Shown: positions 12,709 through 24,648 of the stretch, piece after piece
How positions within the stretch are numbered: the first letter of the stretch is position 1
How the letters are laid out: every line of letters starts with the position of its first letter
NCBI RefSeq assembly: GCF_003576645.1
Contig: NC_044924.1
Span: forward strand, 397,270-461,269
DNA length: 64,000 nucleotides
Direction of reading: 5' to 3'
Source: Ipomoea triloba
Taxonomy: Eukaryota; Streptophyta; Magnoliopsida; Solanales; Convolvulaceae
The notes under the pieces: generated by a model
Seen by the model: only the letters and a program-made list of their open reading frames with translations
Database searches by the model: none
What the model was told of the DNA's origin: nothing
Translations under genes and position numbers: made by a program

Positions 12709-12711
<3 letters not shown>

Positions 12712-13245
12712 AGAGTAAAATGCATGCGTGCTTATCTTATTATTTTCCCACAAATTCAACATGTTATCCTCAACTCAAGGACCTCAACCTCTTATTCTTA
12801 TTCGCTTTTCACTATTTCACCAAATTACACCATAATTTAAGCTTGTTTCACCTCATCTTCATTTGTTTTTGATACAATGAGAACAAATACAGAAACGACT
12901 ACAAAATCATGATAAAACAACACCAATACAATAAGCCACCAGTATCAAATGTGAAATGTGTAAATTGCAAATCCTCACGAACATTCATTTTTTACAATCA
13001 CATAATTACTCAGGAAATAAGATTCAGATTTCATCCTTCCACAGGTAGAATAGTACGGAGTATTCTCTAAGTTTAATCTCAAGAATAAGCATTAGCATTT
13101 GCTACGAAATCAGAATTTTTTAGGAAAAGTTTAAATAACCTATCACAATTCTATTACACAGAAATTTTGCTGCCAAGTAAACTGAAGTTGTTAAGAAGCA
13201 CCAACATCGGATTAGACAACCATTTTCACGAAACATATCATAAAA

Positions 13246-15252
13246 CTAGGTTTCCTTTGAAGGTGCCTTCTTGGCAGCTTCTGCAGCTGCTTTCTCTGCT
13301 TCAATCTCAGCAACAATGGCATCAATTTCGGCTTCTTCAAGTTGCCGCAGTCCGTGCTCTCTGGTCATCACAGCAACCTCTATGTTCTTTCCACCACTCT
13401 CAACAACCTTTCAGGTGCACAAGAAACAAAGTAAAAATTCCAGCTCAAAGAATAAATTTATCAGTATGTGTAACTATTATGTTGCAATGAAAACCAACAT
13501 GTTTTTCCACTTACACCAGATTATATATCAGTCACATGAACTGAAAGTGGCCTTACATATAACACACGCATATGATTAACTTTCCACTAAAATAACTTGC
13601 TGACAAAAGAGTTCAACAAATGGACTAGTCATCTGTGCAGTAATTCTATTGTATGTTTAGTACTGCTAATGGCCAACAGCATAGGATATATTTATGCAAC
13701 AATAAAGAGGATTAAGCAATAAATAAGTTGCCTGCACACAGAGACTTACTTCAAGTAAAGCACGAATGGCTAGCTTCACAGTTTCTTGACCAGAGGTTTC
13801 CTTGTAGTTCTTCTCAAGGAACTCCCTGATTGAGTTGGAGTTTCTCCCAGTAGCATTGGCCTTCCATGCTGAAAAAGTTCCTGATGGATCTGTCTGATAA
13901 AGAGATGGGACGCCCGTGTATGGATCGAAACCAATAATCAAGGTTGACAGCCCAAATGGTCTTACACCACCACTTTGAGTGTACTTTTGCTGAAGACCAG
14001 CAATATAACGAGTTATGTACTCAACCGTAACAGGATCTTCCACTGTGAGTCTATGGCTTTGACACTCAATGCGTGCCCTATTTACAAGGACACGGGCATC
14101 TGCTTTGAGTCCAGCACATGCCAATGCAATGTGATCATCTAGATTTACAATCTTTCTTACTGATCTGAATAACATAATAAGTAAATGAGAGAATCAGCAG
14201 ATATTTCTGAACATAAGCCATAATAATAGTAAAATGCAAAAGAAAAATATGGCAAGACAAAATAACAGAAAAAACACCAAGTACTCCAGTAGAGTCCTAG
14301 ATTACTGAGAGTAAATTCTGGGATGATTATTCTTTCCTAATAAATAATAGGCAAATGAGAGGAGAAAGGAACTTGGTTTTTCTGATTCTCAACTATGATC
14401 TTCCTGATCACTTACTATTCTTAACAGGAATAAAACATATTCTCATTTTAAACATAAATCTCCAAGCTTTCCTACTAATTACTCTAATTTCAAGGAAAAC
14501 AATTGAAGTTTCTGCAAAATACACATCCCAAACAAGGTGAAAGAGGAAACTTGGTCCAGGATTTCATTGGAGAAGTAATGTTGTTCATATTCCTCTTGTT
14601 GCCATAACCATTCACTCAGTTGTAGCCTTGTAGGCTACCATTTTAAGTTAAGTGAGCTATGTGTTTTAATCTATGGAATCAATTAACTATCTAGAGAGCA
14701 GATATATACATAGGCAGATAAAGAAATACCAATCTTCAATGCCATAAAGCTCAAAAAGAGCTACTATCACTCCTTGAATAAATGTGCATCTCTATAAAAA
14801 CAACATGCTTGGCTGCATTTTACAATTCTGGCTAAACAGTATAAAAAGTACATCGTGCCAAAGACACATTTCATGAACCTATAAACCTATTGTATAATTA
14901 CAAATAGAATGTGCTACAAATGAAACCTATAGCTAAATTCCCTTATACAATTATAATGCTGCAACAATTACTGGTAAAAGAATTAAATGGAAGCTTGTGG
15001 ATTAACAGGATAAAAAGTAGCGTTGCCAATGTAGGGATCTAGCAAACAGATCAATCGAAAATCCGAATGGAAAACCTACCTAGAGTCCTGAAGTTTGGGA
15101 GTGGACTTCTTCTCGACGCCGAGCACAACAGTGTCGTTACCTCGGACGCCGACGGCAGCGTTACCCTTTCGCACAGCTTCGAGAGCGTACTCCACCTGGA
15201 ACAGATGGCCGTCCGGCGAGAACACGGTGATCGCCCTATCATATCGAGCCAT
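13246..15252 (-). CDS. PAD1: 20S proteasome alpha-4 subunit (PAD type)
   Basis: Three exons on the minus strand, 15080-15252, 13750-14164 and 13246-13407, give 249 aa, the usual length of plant PAD1. It begins [19 protein letters not shown], the alpha-type N-terminal signature (residues 4-26), which gates the core particle channel. The middle exon holds the proteasome fold ([19 protein letters not shown], then [19 protein letters not shown]). The C-terminus is the Lys/Ala-rich tail typical of alpha-4, [18 protein letters not shown]. Alpha subunits are not catalytic; they form the outer rings of the core in cytosol and nucleus and dock regulators. Intron 1 is about 915 bp. Splice sites are canonical and join in frame. 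Alternative starts farther upstream in the same frame lie outside the conserved N-terminus. Confidence 0.96.
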
Positions 15253-15716
15253 CAGTAGGAGTCCTAGTGTGATTTCAGTTTCTTCTTCCGATCTCTTCCT
15301 CCTCTCCGATATTTGCAGAATTGCAGAAGGTTTCTTCTTGGGCGACAAGCTAGACCAATAAAGTCAAGGTAACGACGCATAATGTTTTATTTGGAACTTT
15401 GAATTGACATTGGGCTTACGGTACGGGGAAGTGTTGGACTAAATCTACATACTAAGCCCAATTCACGCCGAATGGCCCAAATTCCACGAACTAAACAATT
15501 TAGTAGAGAAGTGTAAAATAGTGACTAAATTTATTAGTTCTGAGTATTAAATTACCCAACTTAAAACGTGTGCAGTTGAATTATTAAACAAATAACAATG
15601 TGTGCCAATTACTATGTAGTCATCTCTGTTACTATTTTAAATGGATGATGGATTGGACTCGAAAATATTTTATTATATTTTTTTCAATTACACATGTTTT
15701 AAGTTCATAGGCCAAC
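15253..15716. other. Upstream region of the proteasome gene
   Basis: About 460 bp of AT-rich sequence with no gene. The part next to 15252 should hold the PAD1 promoter on the minus strand, but no clear TATA box is visible. Confidence 0.5.
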
Positions 15717-16390
15717 ATTGTGATCAAGTAACACGTAGTGACTTTCTCAAATGGGAAATCACGAGATCAAGCCACGGGACTCTTTCAATCGTTATACCTT
15801 GCACCACAGTGCACATAGCAATGTGCACCACGTACGTAAAACGACGTCGTTTTAGTGTTTGTGGACGCGGACCCGGGAATTCATTATCTATAATACACAT
15901 AATCATTATCTAGAATACACAGAACGTTTGCCTAAAATACACAGAATGTTTGCCCAGAATACACAGAATATTGACACACAATACACAGAACTCATCCTCC
16001 TAACATTCGAATGCACAAACACATCACAACCTGTGTTAATAACATGAATACACAGAATATTGACACAAAATACACATAACTCATCCTCCTAAACATTCGA
16101 ATGCACAAACACATCACAACATGTGTTACTAACATGAATACACATAACGGTTGCCTAGAATACACAGAATGATTGTCTGGAATACACAGAATATTAACAT
16201 AAATACAGAGACCGGCCGAAACGGGAAACGTGATTTCTAAATTCTAAAAAAACGGACGATTAATTTACAATGCTCAAAACGACGTCGTTTAGGTACGTGG
16301 TGCACATTACTATGTGCACCGTGATGCACGGTATAATTTGCCGGACTCTTTGGGCAAGTATGTTCAATAGTGTTATCTCACTCTCATTTA
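15717..16390 (+). repeat. SINE-like copy split by a transposon
   Basis: The left part (15717-15785, TTGTGATCAAG to ACGGGACTCTTT) and the right part (16343-16390, GGACTCTTTGGGCAAGTATG onward) are interrupted by the element at 15786-16342. Joining them through one GGACTCTTT gives a sequence resembling the SINE at 583-690 (TTGTGGTCAAG, then TCAAGTGGAAGGTCATG). The outer ends are approximate. Confidence 0.5.
15786..16342. mobile_element. Mutator-like non-autonomous element A with palindromic ends and 22-bp repeat array
   Basis: The 557-bp element is flanked by the 9-bp duplication GGACTCTTT (15777-15785 and 16343-16351). The inner part of the terminal repeats reads TTATACCTTGCACCACAGTG on the left and TTATACCGTGCATCACGGTG on the right (reverse complement); the outermost six bases do not match. 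Each end contains GTGCACAT and ATGTGCAC arms around a short loop, then TACGT, then an ACGACGTCGT palindrome (perfect 16-mer at 15838-15853). Between them lies an array of roughly 22-bp units starting AATACACAGAA, spanning about 15891-16207. The array includes a longer unit repeated twice, containing CTCATCCTCCTAA and TTCGAATGCACAAACACATC. No protein is encoded. Confidence 0.8.
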
Positions 16391-16919
16391 GATCAATTTT
16401 TTTCCATCTTTTGTATAACACACTAATATCCACGCTCTGGGAAAAAAAATTAATCCAATAAGAGTTTATGCATAGGTGATAGCTCACGGGTGAATGCGTT
16501 AAACTTTAAAGCCATTCTTAACAAATTAAAATAGACCAGAAGTATATTGTAATATTGGACACAACTATAGGCAAAAAATTGTATATATTTGAGCTATTAA
16601 AGCATAAAAATCAAGACCCTAGCTCATACTTCCCAGCTCAGATTAGTGAGTCAGAATATTGTAGATGTTGTGATAAGCTAGCTGCTTGCTTCCAGTAAAC
16701 TCTAGTTTCTCTCTTTTGTCTGCAATGAATTCATCTCTTCTATTGCTTCATCGTTGATTTCATAAAATGAGCATACAGAAAAGCCACAACCAAAACAAAT
16801 AAACAAACCAAACTACGTCAACCACTGCGTCACTGTCACCGTATAGGTAGCAAAAGATATAGTAATTGAGAGCAAAACAATAACAACCAAATTTATAGCC
16901 AACTAACTACATATGTCTG
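16391..16919. other. Intergenic, 3' side of the ERD7-like gene
   Basis: AT-rich, with no gene seen. The last 150-200 bp should be 3' UTR of the minus-strand ERD7-like gene. Confidence 0.5.
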
Positions 16920-18633
16920 TCACTTGGTCTTGGCCTTCAATTTAGCCTCAGCCGCAGCAGCCTTCACTAAACTCGTAGCTTTAATGGAACTTTTTGGATT
17001 GAGAGCTTTTCTTATCTTAAACACAGCCCAGGCCGTCCCAATTGCATGCCCTGCCGCGTCAAATCCTTCTCTTGTCATCTCCGCCGCTTGCTCTCCATGC
17101 CTGCAACCAACCACCCAACTTCCAAATTCAACCAAACTCACAAACTCAGTTTAAACATCATTCTCAGACAGTCTAGATTTTACCTTTGTGAAACAAGTCC
17201 AGTTGTCACAGTGGATGTTGTTGACATCACATTCCTTCCCGCCACTTCAACAGCATCACACACCTTATCTGATTCAAAACAACCACCTTAGGTTCTTGAT
17301 AAACTAACGATGCTAACAACTATGTTAAAGGGGATGCTGGGAGACATACTCATGTGTATTCACATATACAAATTAACTAGAAAAGACAGTACACAATTGA
17401 CTAAAGCATCAAAATCAAACATCTAAATGAGTCAATCAATTAATGGACAAAAAAAATAAATTATAAAAATTGATTCTTTACTTACTAAAGCCATCCAAGG
17501 AGGCAAGAACAATTTCCCCAGGAAGAAGGCTGAAGAATTTTTGGCCAGCTTTAGAGTTTGCAATTGTGCTTGTGAAGAATCCAGACACCTTCACCACGCC
17601 GGAAAGTATGCCGGTTGCCACTTTTTCTGACATCTTTGTCATCTTCTTCACTCTGTATCAGTTATTACATACCAGATTCAGTACTGATTTATTAAGGTTA
17701 AAACAAAACAGAAAGATTATACCTTTTCATTCTTCTCATGGCCGCAGGACTAATCTCAGAGGTAGCGCCCTTTCCCATTTTCTTAGTCAGAAATTGATGC
17801 CCCCAATTCAATCTATCAACGGCCACATCCCCACACCACAAGATCCCCTTAACCAAATGCCCTGAACCCGCGGCGATCAATCTTGCGACGCTGCTACTGT
17901 AATCCTCAACGTTGGGAGCTAGGGTGGTCCAGTACGCGGCGGAGCTCTTCTCCACCGCATCTTTCTTTTCTTTCTTCTCCATCTCCGCCGGCGAGACATC
18001 CTTAGCCATCACTCCCCACTTTTCAGCCACCCCCTTCTCCACTTTCTCCACTCTGAATGCACTGTACTTTCCCAATACTCCATCAAGCTCTCTCAGCACC
18101 CCTTCCTGACCCTTGGCCGCAATAGTCAACCCGTAGTTCAGCATATTCTCCGACGAGTCCACTCTGATCTCGCCCTCGCCCTCGTCATCGGAGTCCGCTT
18201 CCGGCGGAGTGCGAAGATTGAAGAAGTAGTGAGACTCGTCCAGCTTCACCGCGGCCTCGTCTTTGGCCAACGGCCATTGAATTTCTGCCCCGACACGGGC
18301 AAGAATCGCCACAACGTTGTTGTCTTGTTTGAGCTGAACGATGGTGAACTCCCCGCTGGCGAGTTCAATACTCCGGTCTTTATCGATCAAATGAACTATG
18401 GAACCCGGGATTCTTATGATCACTTCTTCAGAAGATTCAAAAGCAGCGGGATGCTCTGAATCTGGTTTTCTTTCATCTTCCTTATCTGGAAACAGATTTT
18501 CTGCCAAATCATTCATATCAATAGTTGGGTATAGAGAAGAGCCCGAAGAGGGGCTTTTGCTTGGGTTAGAAACGAACGGAGAATTGGAATCTGGGTTTGA
18601 ATCGAAGACTTGTGGGTACAGAGATTTCGACAT
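16920..18633 (-). CDS. ERD7: ERD7-like senescence/dehydration-associated protein
   Basis: Four exons on the minus strand, 17723-18633, 17486-17652, 17184-17268 and 16920-17100, join in frame to 447 aa, close to Arabidopsis ERD7. The N-terminal half is acidic and low-complexity (Ser/Pro-rich to about residue 40, DSDDEGEGE near 150). It also contains the conserved IRIPGSIVHLID and YFFNLRTPP stretches. The C-terminal half is the senescence domain, related to animal spartin: LIAAGSGHLVKGILWCGD, KMTEK-type KMSEKVATGILSGVVKVSG, LPGEIVLASLDGF, then EGFDAAGHAIGTAWAVFKIR. Family knowledge: ERD7 proteins bind membrane lipids and associate with lipid droplets or membranes during cold, drought and senescence. 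There is no signal peptide. The exact family member is not resolved. Confidence 0.93.
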
Positions 18634-18704
18634 GGCTCCTTCTTCTTCTCCTTCTTGTCTGCGTTTTGATATCTTGATTTGAGGACAGCAATAAAAGATG
18701 GGGC

Positions 18705-18712
18705 TTTTTATA
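18705..18712 (-). promoter_or_regulatory. Putative TATA box of the ERD7-like gene
   Basis: TATAAAAA on the minus strand, 72 bp upstream of the start codon at 18633. Position and motif fit a plant TATA box with a short leader. Confidence 0.55.
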
Positions 18713-19210
18713 TGAATGAAATCGTAAACTCCAAGTAAAATGGAAGAGATAGTCGGTTAAGGTTATAACTTATAAACGAGCTTGACGTGTTTGGATACGT
18801 GTTGAATCCGTGGAGGTGCAGAAGCCCATTTCTGCCCTCTTCTGTACAAGTTGTTTAAAAAAATGCAATCTTTACATTAAACTTCAACCAGAAGAAATCT
18901 GAAACCAGAACTGAATAATTTACTCATTCAAATTAAGTCATCTCAATAAGAGAAATCAGCCATGACATTCAAATATATATATACTAAATGTTTTCGTGTT
19001 AACATCGTTCAAATGATTGTACCATGAAAGCTACAACAGTTGGTCCAACATCGACATAAAAAAAAATTGAGCAGGACCACCTGGGAATTCTCTTATTGGG
19101 AAAAATCTCTGTTGTACAAGAGGAGTTTAAGGATAGTATCACCCACTTGCCGGCAGGCAATTATACATCATGACCAAAAAATTCTACAAAGTTACAACAC
19201 AGGCCCCTGT
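18713..19210. other. Intergenic between ERD7-like and choline-transporter-like genes
   Basis: AT-rich, with no gene seen. It should contain the upstream region of the ERD7-like gene and the 3' UTR of the minus-strand transporter gene. Confidence 0.5.
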
Positions 19211-22032
19211 TTATACAGAAAGAGGAGGAGATCTGGCAGCAGCAAATGGTGATCTGATACTCCTGCTGATTGGGAGGTGAACATACACTTCATGGACCTT
19301 CTGCTTACTCACCTCTCCCCTATCCCTGTCTATTGCATAGCACACGTAAACCGTATCGACAACGTTGTCCAAAACGAGGACAAAGAAACTGAGAACCACG
19401 ATCAGAAGCAGCCATGCCGCAGCAGAGACAAGGTATGCCTCCATTCCGAGGTGAACGACAGCTTTCAATATAATGCAAACCTGAAAGCGAGAAAGCAGCA
19501 AGTTTAGGGTTCCAAGCAGACGGTGGGAAAGAAAACACAAGATAACTGCCTCGACTCACCACTATTGCATATATTGCGGAAAGGACAAAAGAAATTCCAG
19601 CCAGAATGCGCGTGGAGACAATCTCCACAATAACTGTTGAGAGCAGGTTACGTTCAAGAAGTTCGTATGTCATTTCGGCAGATGTGCAATATGATTCACC
19701 AGTAATAGCGGCAAAGATTATAGTGAACTTGTTCAGAAAGTCAATTGCTGACAGAAGGGTATTGACACAGAACCTTAGAATAAGGTTTACAATGCCAGGT
19801 GCCTCTTGTCTTGCGTTATCTACCATGGCACGCACCATACGGACAACACAGACAATCAATCCGGAAAAACATATTGTGCCTGAAGATGGACCAAAAGCAT
19901 TTCTGCGAGTTTTCAACAGAAGATCATGGGCAGGGACAAAATATTCAGAATTGCTATGTTCAATTGTTCATTATACACACAAGAAAAATAAATTCAACAG
20001 AATAAGATGCAAAATGGTATCAGAATTTTATACAAGTCATTTGGCATTGCCACATAACTATTATCAAAAGTGTCTTTGGGTGGCTCATACAAAATAGCCA
20101 TCACTACACTCTGAAATTCTGAATTATTTAGCACAAAATCTACACCTCTTAAAAGATGCTAACTTTTGTATGTGATCTCTAAAGATAATTACAGTTCAAT
20201 TACAAGACATGTTTGTGAAAGAGAAAGGGGTTAAAACACAAGCATTAACTGCAATATTTAAGTCATTAGAATGATATGGGATAAGCAGTATGTCTCTGCA
20301 AACACCTCAAAAAAACAATTCAACTTACAGGACATTCAGTTTCTAGGTTTAACTCATCAAACTATAAAAAAGAAGTTCGCACCTTTCTCCTTAAGGCTTC
20401 TACTCCCTTCACCTCCATTTGTTTTCTAAGTTCACTTCACAAGTGTCATATTATTTGCATACTCATGAAATAGTGTCTTGCAATGTTCATTACATCTAAA
20501 TACTGAACACCCCCTGCCTATATATTTCATTAAGCCCCCTTAAATAAGCTGCTAACCTTCAACAACGGATTTAGCAGGATAATCTTACAGTAACCACAAT
20601 TCAGTCCTATACTCATCGAATGCAATTACTTTAATACTGCTCGCTTATATTGTTGGCAATGCCAACTGCTGATCCCTAGCATTGCTTGTGCTCTACCAGT
20701 TAGGTTTTCATAGTCCCCCTAAACACTTAACCAACAGTCATTATATGGAATCTTAAATTTTTGTTTAAAAGAATCCCAACAGTAGAAATAAAACATCCAA
20801 TAATTAAATAGGGTTCAACTGCCAAGTTCTATATCTGCTACCAAGCAAAAAACCCAAGTAATGCCAACTTGTGCAAGAATCAAGGCATGCAAGCAGCAGC
20901 TCTTGGATATTCATTTCCATTTGATAGATGATGAGTAAAACACCATAAAGCCATAAACTTTATTAGGAAATTGTTTAATTAATATGAAGAGTATATACCT
21001 CAAGGAGCTTCTCATGCTCTTTTTGGGACTTGTATCATCCTTGGAGAAGTACCACTGAGCTATTGTCCCACTGATCACATAAACTTGAGCTTCTATCAGC
21101 GTCGTAGCAGACCATAACATTGTGAGAATAGCTAATGCATAGTATGCAGGCACAAATTTGTCTTGTCTCCAATGACAAGAGTATTCTCCATGCTCTTCCT
21201 TGGGGACAATCTCCCCATTCATCCGTGCAAAAACCAAGAAAACAACAATGGGAGCATAATACACAAACAGACCCAAAGTCAATGCCGGGAGCACCACAAA
21301 CAACCTCAAATTCTTGGACAGCGCATTGGAAGCAACTCCAATTATAGTCACAGTGAGCTCAATCCGATGCCAGTTCACAACGAAAATCCACACAATCACC
21401 GCAATAATCAAGAATACAAACACCAGCACCAAAATCCGATATGCCAAGGGAAATGCATCGCTGCAAGTGGAACTCACGGTGCAGGCAACGAACCAGTAGA
21501 GGTTTAAGGCCACCGGGATAATAATGAAGAAAGGAAGCAAAGAGTAAACGATTTGCTTCGTATAACGCTTGAGCAAGAACAGTACAAAGAGCACAAAGGG
21601 AAAGCTGAAGAGCAGAGTAAAAACAAGAGTCCATATCAAGCTCTCCAAGACACTGGAATCAGACACGCTTAGAGAAAGAAGGTTACTTGAATCACGAAGA
21701 GTGCAGGAAAAGGAGGAGTAATCGTAAACATAGGAAGAGACCTGGAAACGGTTAGGATTCCGGTTGACGGAAGCGTAGATGCCGAAGCCAAACGTGGATA
21801 GAACGAGAAGAAGGAAGAGGATGAGGTAAGGCAGGTCCTTGATACTCCGTGGGCCGTGGTTGTAGGAGATCTGGAGAAACTGAGATTGGTCTTCTGGGTC
21901 AGAAGGGGAGCTGGGGTGGTGAGGAACGGCTATCGGGTCGTCGATTGTAGGATACGGTTTAGAGAGGAGAGGTTGGGTCGGGTCGAGGAGGGTTGAAGAA
22001 AGCTTGTTTGAGTCCTCTTCACTTGCAGCCAT
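19211..22032 (-). CDS. Choline transporter-like protein (CTL/SLC44 family)
   Basis: Three exons on the minus strand, 20999-22032, 19560-19902 and 19211-19480, give 548 aa from the start MAASEEDSNK. An in-frame ATG at 22119 would add 29 residues (MWAAIHKAQTSN...) and cannot be excluded. After a polar N-terminus of about 85 residues there are around ten hydrophobic segments, including DLPYLILFLLLVLSTFGFGI. The hallmark CTL region follows: NGEIVPKEEHGEYSCHW, then AQVYVISGTIAQWYFSKDD and SGLIVCVVRMVRAMVDNAR. It ends with a cytosolic tail (CYAIDRDRGEVSKQKVHEVY). Family knowledge: the animal homologues transport choline; plant CTL-like proteins are plasma-membrane or Golgi proteins whose substrate is less certain. 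Intron 1 is about 1.1 kb. Confidence 0.92.
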
Positions 22033-22745
22033 GGCTTCCAGGGAATAAGCAAAATGGTTAGTGAAAAGGAGGAAGAATAGGAAGTTGGATGTTTGTGCCT
22101 TGTGGATAGCAGCCCACATTTGACCGGTCCGGTTCCACCAAAATATGGAGCTCCGGTGGCCATCAAATTAACTAAACAAAAAAATATCACAATATAACAA
22201 ACCTTATTTATGAATATAATCGCGGAAACAAGTGAGAGCAATCAATTTTGCTCACCATGATTTTATAAAGATCACATTCTTTCATCATTCTTAAGCCTTT
22301 TTTATAATCTCACTCTCTCGTAAGTTTATGTTGAGTCTATGGTCATTAAACTATAAAACCAACACAACATATTTATAATTTCATTGTATTATTACCGATG
22401 GTAAAGACACATTTGATTTACACATCCAAATATCAATCATAATTGGAATCAAATGCTTAACGATTGTAATGAGTGTTTGTAATTATAGTCTATTTATCTG
22501 GTATCAAATAGGAATTAGAGTTAATATAATTAATTATTTAATTAAAAATACAAATGAATAAATATATAATACACATATATACATATACAAGTCCTTCTTC
22601 CCTGTTTAGGTGGAGTCATGTGGTTTAACAACACTATTCAAAATTTTAATTGCACAGACATGATTAAACATATGTAGACCTATAAATTAAGGGATTTGAT
22701 TGAAAAACTGTCCCACAAAAAAGAATGTCAAATAATAAATATATC

Positions 22746-22748
<3 letters not shown>

Positions 22749-22798
<50 letters not shown>
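22749..22798. repeat. (AT)25 microsatellite
   Basis: An uninterrupted AT dinucleotide run of 50 bp. Confidence 0.97.
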
Positions 22799-22802
<4 letters not shown>

Positions 22803-22929
22803 TCTAACAAACACGTCCACACCTAAAGATTAGTCATTATATGAATATAAATCTACACAAAAGTTCCATATTATATGAGTAAAGAATGACATTTTTATTT
22901 CTTTTTCTTCCTTATTTTTTGTTGAGTTC

Positions 22930-23035
22930 TACTACAAAGAGACAATACCGCCTCCACAGATACTCGATTTCATGACCTCTCATATAATAGAGTAACTACA
23001 TGCCATGTGAGCACAAAGTGCTTGGCTTGAGTTCT
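22930..23035 (-). repeat. tRNA-derived SINE-like copy (reverse)
   Basis: On the minus strand it reads CCAAGCACTTTGTGCTCACA, then ATATGAGAGGTCATGAAATC and GAGTATCTGTGGAGGC. The middle block ATATGAGAGGT and the GAGTATC word match the copy at 6228-6352. Confidence 0.5.
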
Positions 23036-24648
23036 ACTACATAGATTTCCAAATCTTACTTCCTAAATTTTACTCCATGATGTGGTGAATACTGATAAGT
23101 TACTTTTTTTCTATATAGATCTTAATACAAGTGTCTACATCAAGATTTTGTGTGTGAGACTACAAGTTAGGAGAAGAAAATAGAATTACAGATATATTTT
23201 TTTTCAATGTCTAAAAGTATGGTAGGTTTCTTTAAAAAAAAGGGTATGGTAGCTAGGTGAAAAGGAATGACTTTTATTATTGTTATTAATAAAGGATTTG
23301 GATCCAAATAAAAAATAGTAAACAAAGAATATTATAATTGGTATTAAATCACCTAAAATATATCTCAAAGCGATGTAGGGTATATTTTTTAGCACAAACT
23401 ATTTTTTAGAGGACTATAAGTAGCAAAGTGTTTGCAGCATTACACTGTACAATTACGGGGATATAATTTAACAGTACAGATTTGTCTAACTTAGAGTTTT
23501 GTTGCTATATAATTTACTGATGATACACGCAAGGCAAATGTCGTAATATGACACAAACTTACAAGTTGCCATAATTCTGGTATCATTATATGGCCGTGCT
23601 AGCCTACGCCTGCGCCGTGGGCTGTGCCCACTTCCATCCGCGTGCCAACTCGGAAGCCCTGCAAACCAAGCAAAGCTGAATGAGACCACAATCCATCATT
23701 TCTCTATCCATTCCTACACAAGTCTTAAGTAGTACATCAAAGCAACTTCTTTTTTTCCAAAATAAAACAAAAATGTATAGCTGCACAATACAATAAAGTT
23801 GTACCGCTTGTATTTGTATTACTTACAAAGCAATCGAAAAACACATCAGGAGTGAGGAGTAATGGGCACCGGCCTTCAGGCATGGCATGGTACAATATGG
23901 TGCCTTTGCGCCCACATTGCATAGAGATGGAATCAACAAATAGTGTTAGACAACTTTAGTCAGTTAGTCAAACAATTAATTTAATAATTATAAAATTTAA
24001 AATTTCATTCATCAAGGAGAATTACAAGACGAGCTTCACCCATGGTGTAATTTTAGATAACAGCTATGTACTTTACTGTCTCAAGATACAATAAAGCATG
24101 CAACCTGACAAAAATGTGATGTGATGAAGGGTGGTCAGTGGTCACACTTCCACATTGCAACAAAAGCCAAAAGGGAATGTATCGGTAGCAGAGTAATAAT
24201 AATAACAAGAGTGAAACGGTAGGTGGTAACACAAGACTACAAATTTAAAAAAAAAAAAAAATGGCCTGCATTCACGTGTACAAACCACCGAATTAAAGAG
24301 GTTCTGAACTTTACATGAGGCTAAACGCCACCAATATCGTACCAGAAACATGCGAAATAGGTAGCAGCTGGAACAGAGTTAAAACATTAAAAATCATGTT
24401 GAAAATACAGAACCAAACTATTAATTAAACCATCACAGATGTTGGCCACTATTACTATATATCAGACCACCCAGCCAACCTCCCTCTTACAGTGCATGTG
24501 AACACGGCAAATGTCATTCGGGCACTGGCACTGTTTCTCCTGTGATTCTATTACTGGTCAATTTGCACTCGCCCATACCCACAACTTGACTCACTCTTCT
24601 ATAAAGAAACAGGACTCGACGCCATTCTTTTGCTGTAGTTTCTGTTCT

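Larger units (their letters stand above)
10662..13245. other. AT-rich intergenic region with long homopolymers
   Basis: No supported gene. It holds a poly-T tract with one N (12030-12092) and a 37-base poly-A tract (12672-12708). Poly-A on one strand and poly-T on the other could mark two old retroposed insertions, but no body sequence is recognisable. Confidence 0.6.
22033..24648. other. AT-rich intergenic region
   Basis: No supported gene in 2.6 kb. It contains an (AT)25 microsatellite (22749-22798), a reverse SINE-like copy (22930-23035), and a short GC-rich patch at about 23590-23650 that resembles nothing known. The 200 bp before 24649 should be the promoter and leader of the first GH10 gene. 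Confidence 0.6.

Noticed and set aside
15891..16207. Possible CRISPR-like array of 22-bp units
   Set aside because: Units are directly adjacent without unique spacers, in plant nuclear DNA and inside a transposon.
22119..22119. Upstream start for the choline-transporter-like gene
   Set aside because: The ATG at 22119 is in frame, but the added 29 residues have no family support; kept as an alternative only.
23486..23922. Short minus-strand frames around a GC-rich patch
   Set aside because: No family match, no consistent splice model and no start context; not called as a gene.
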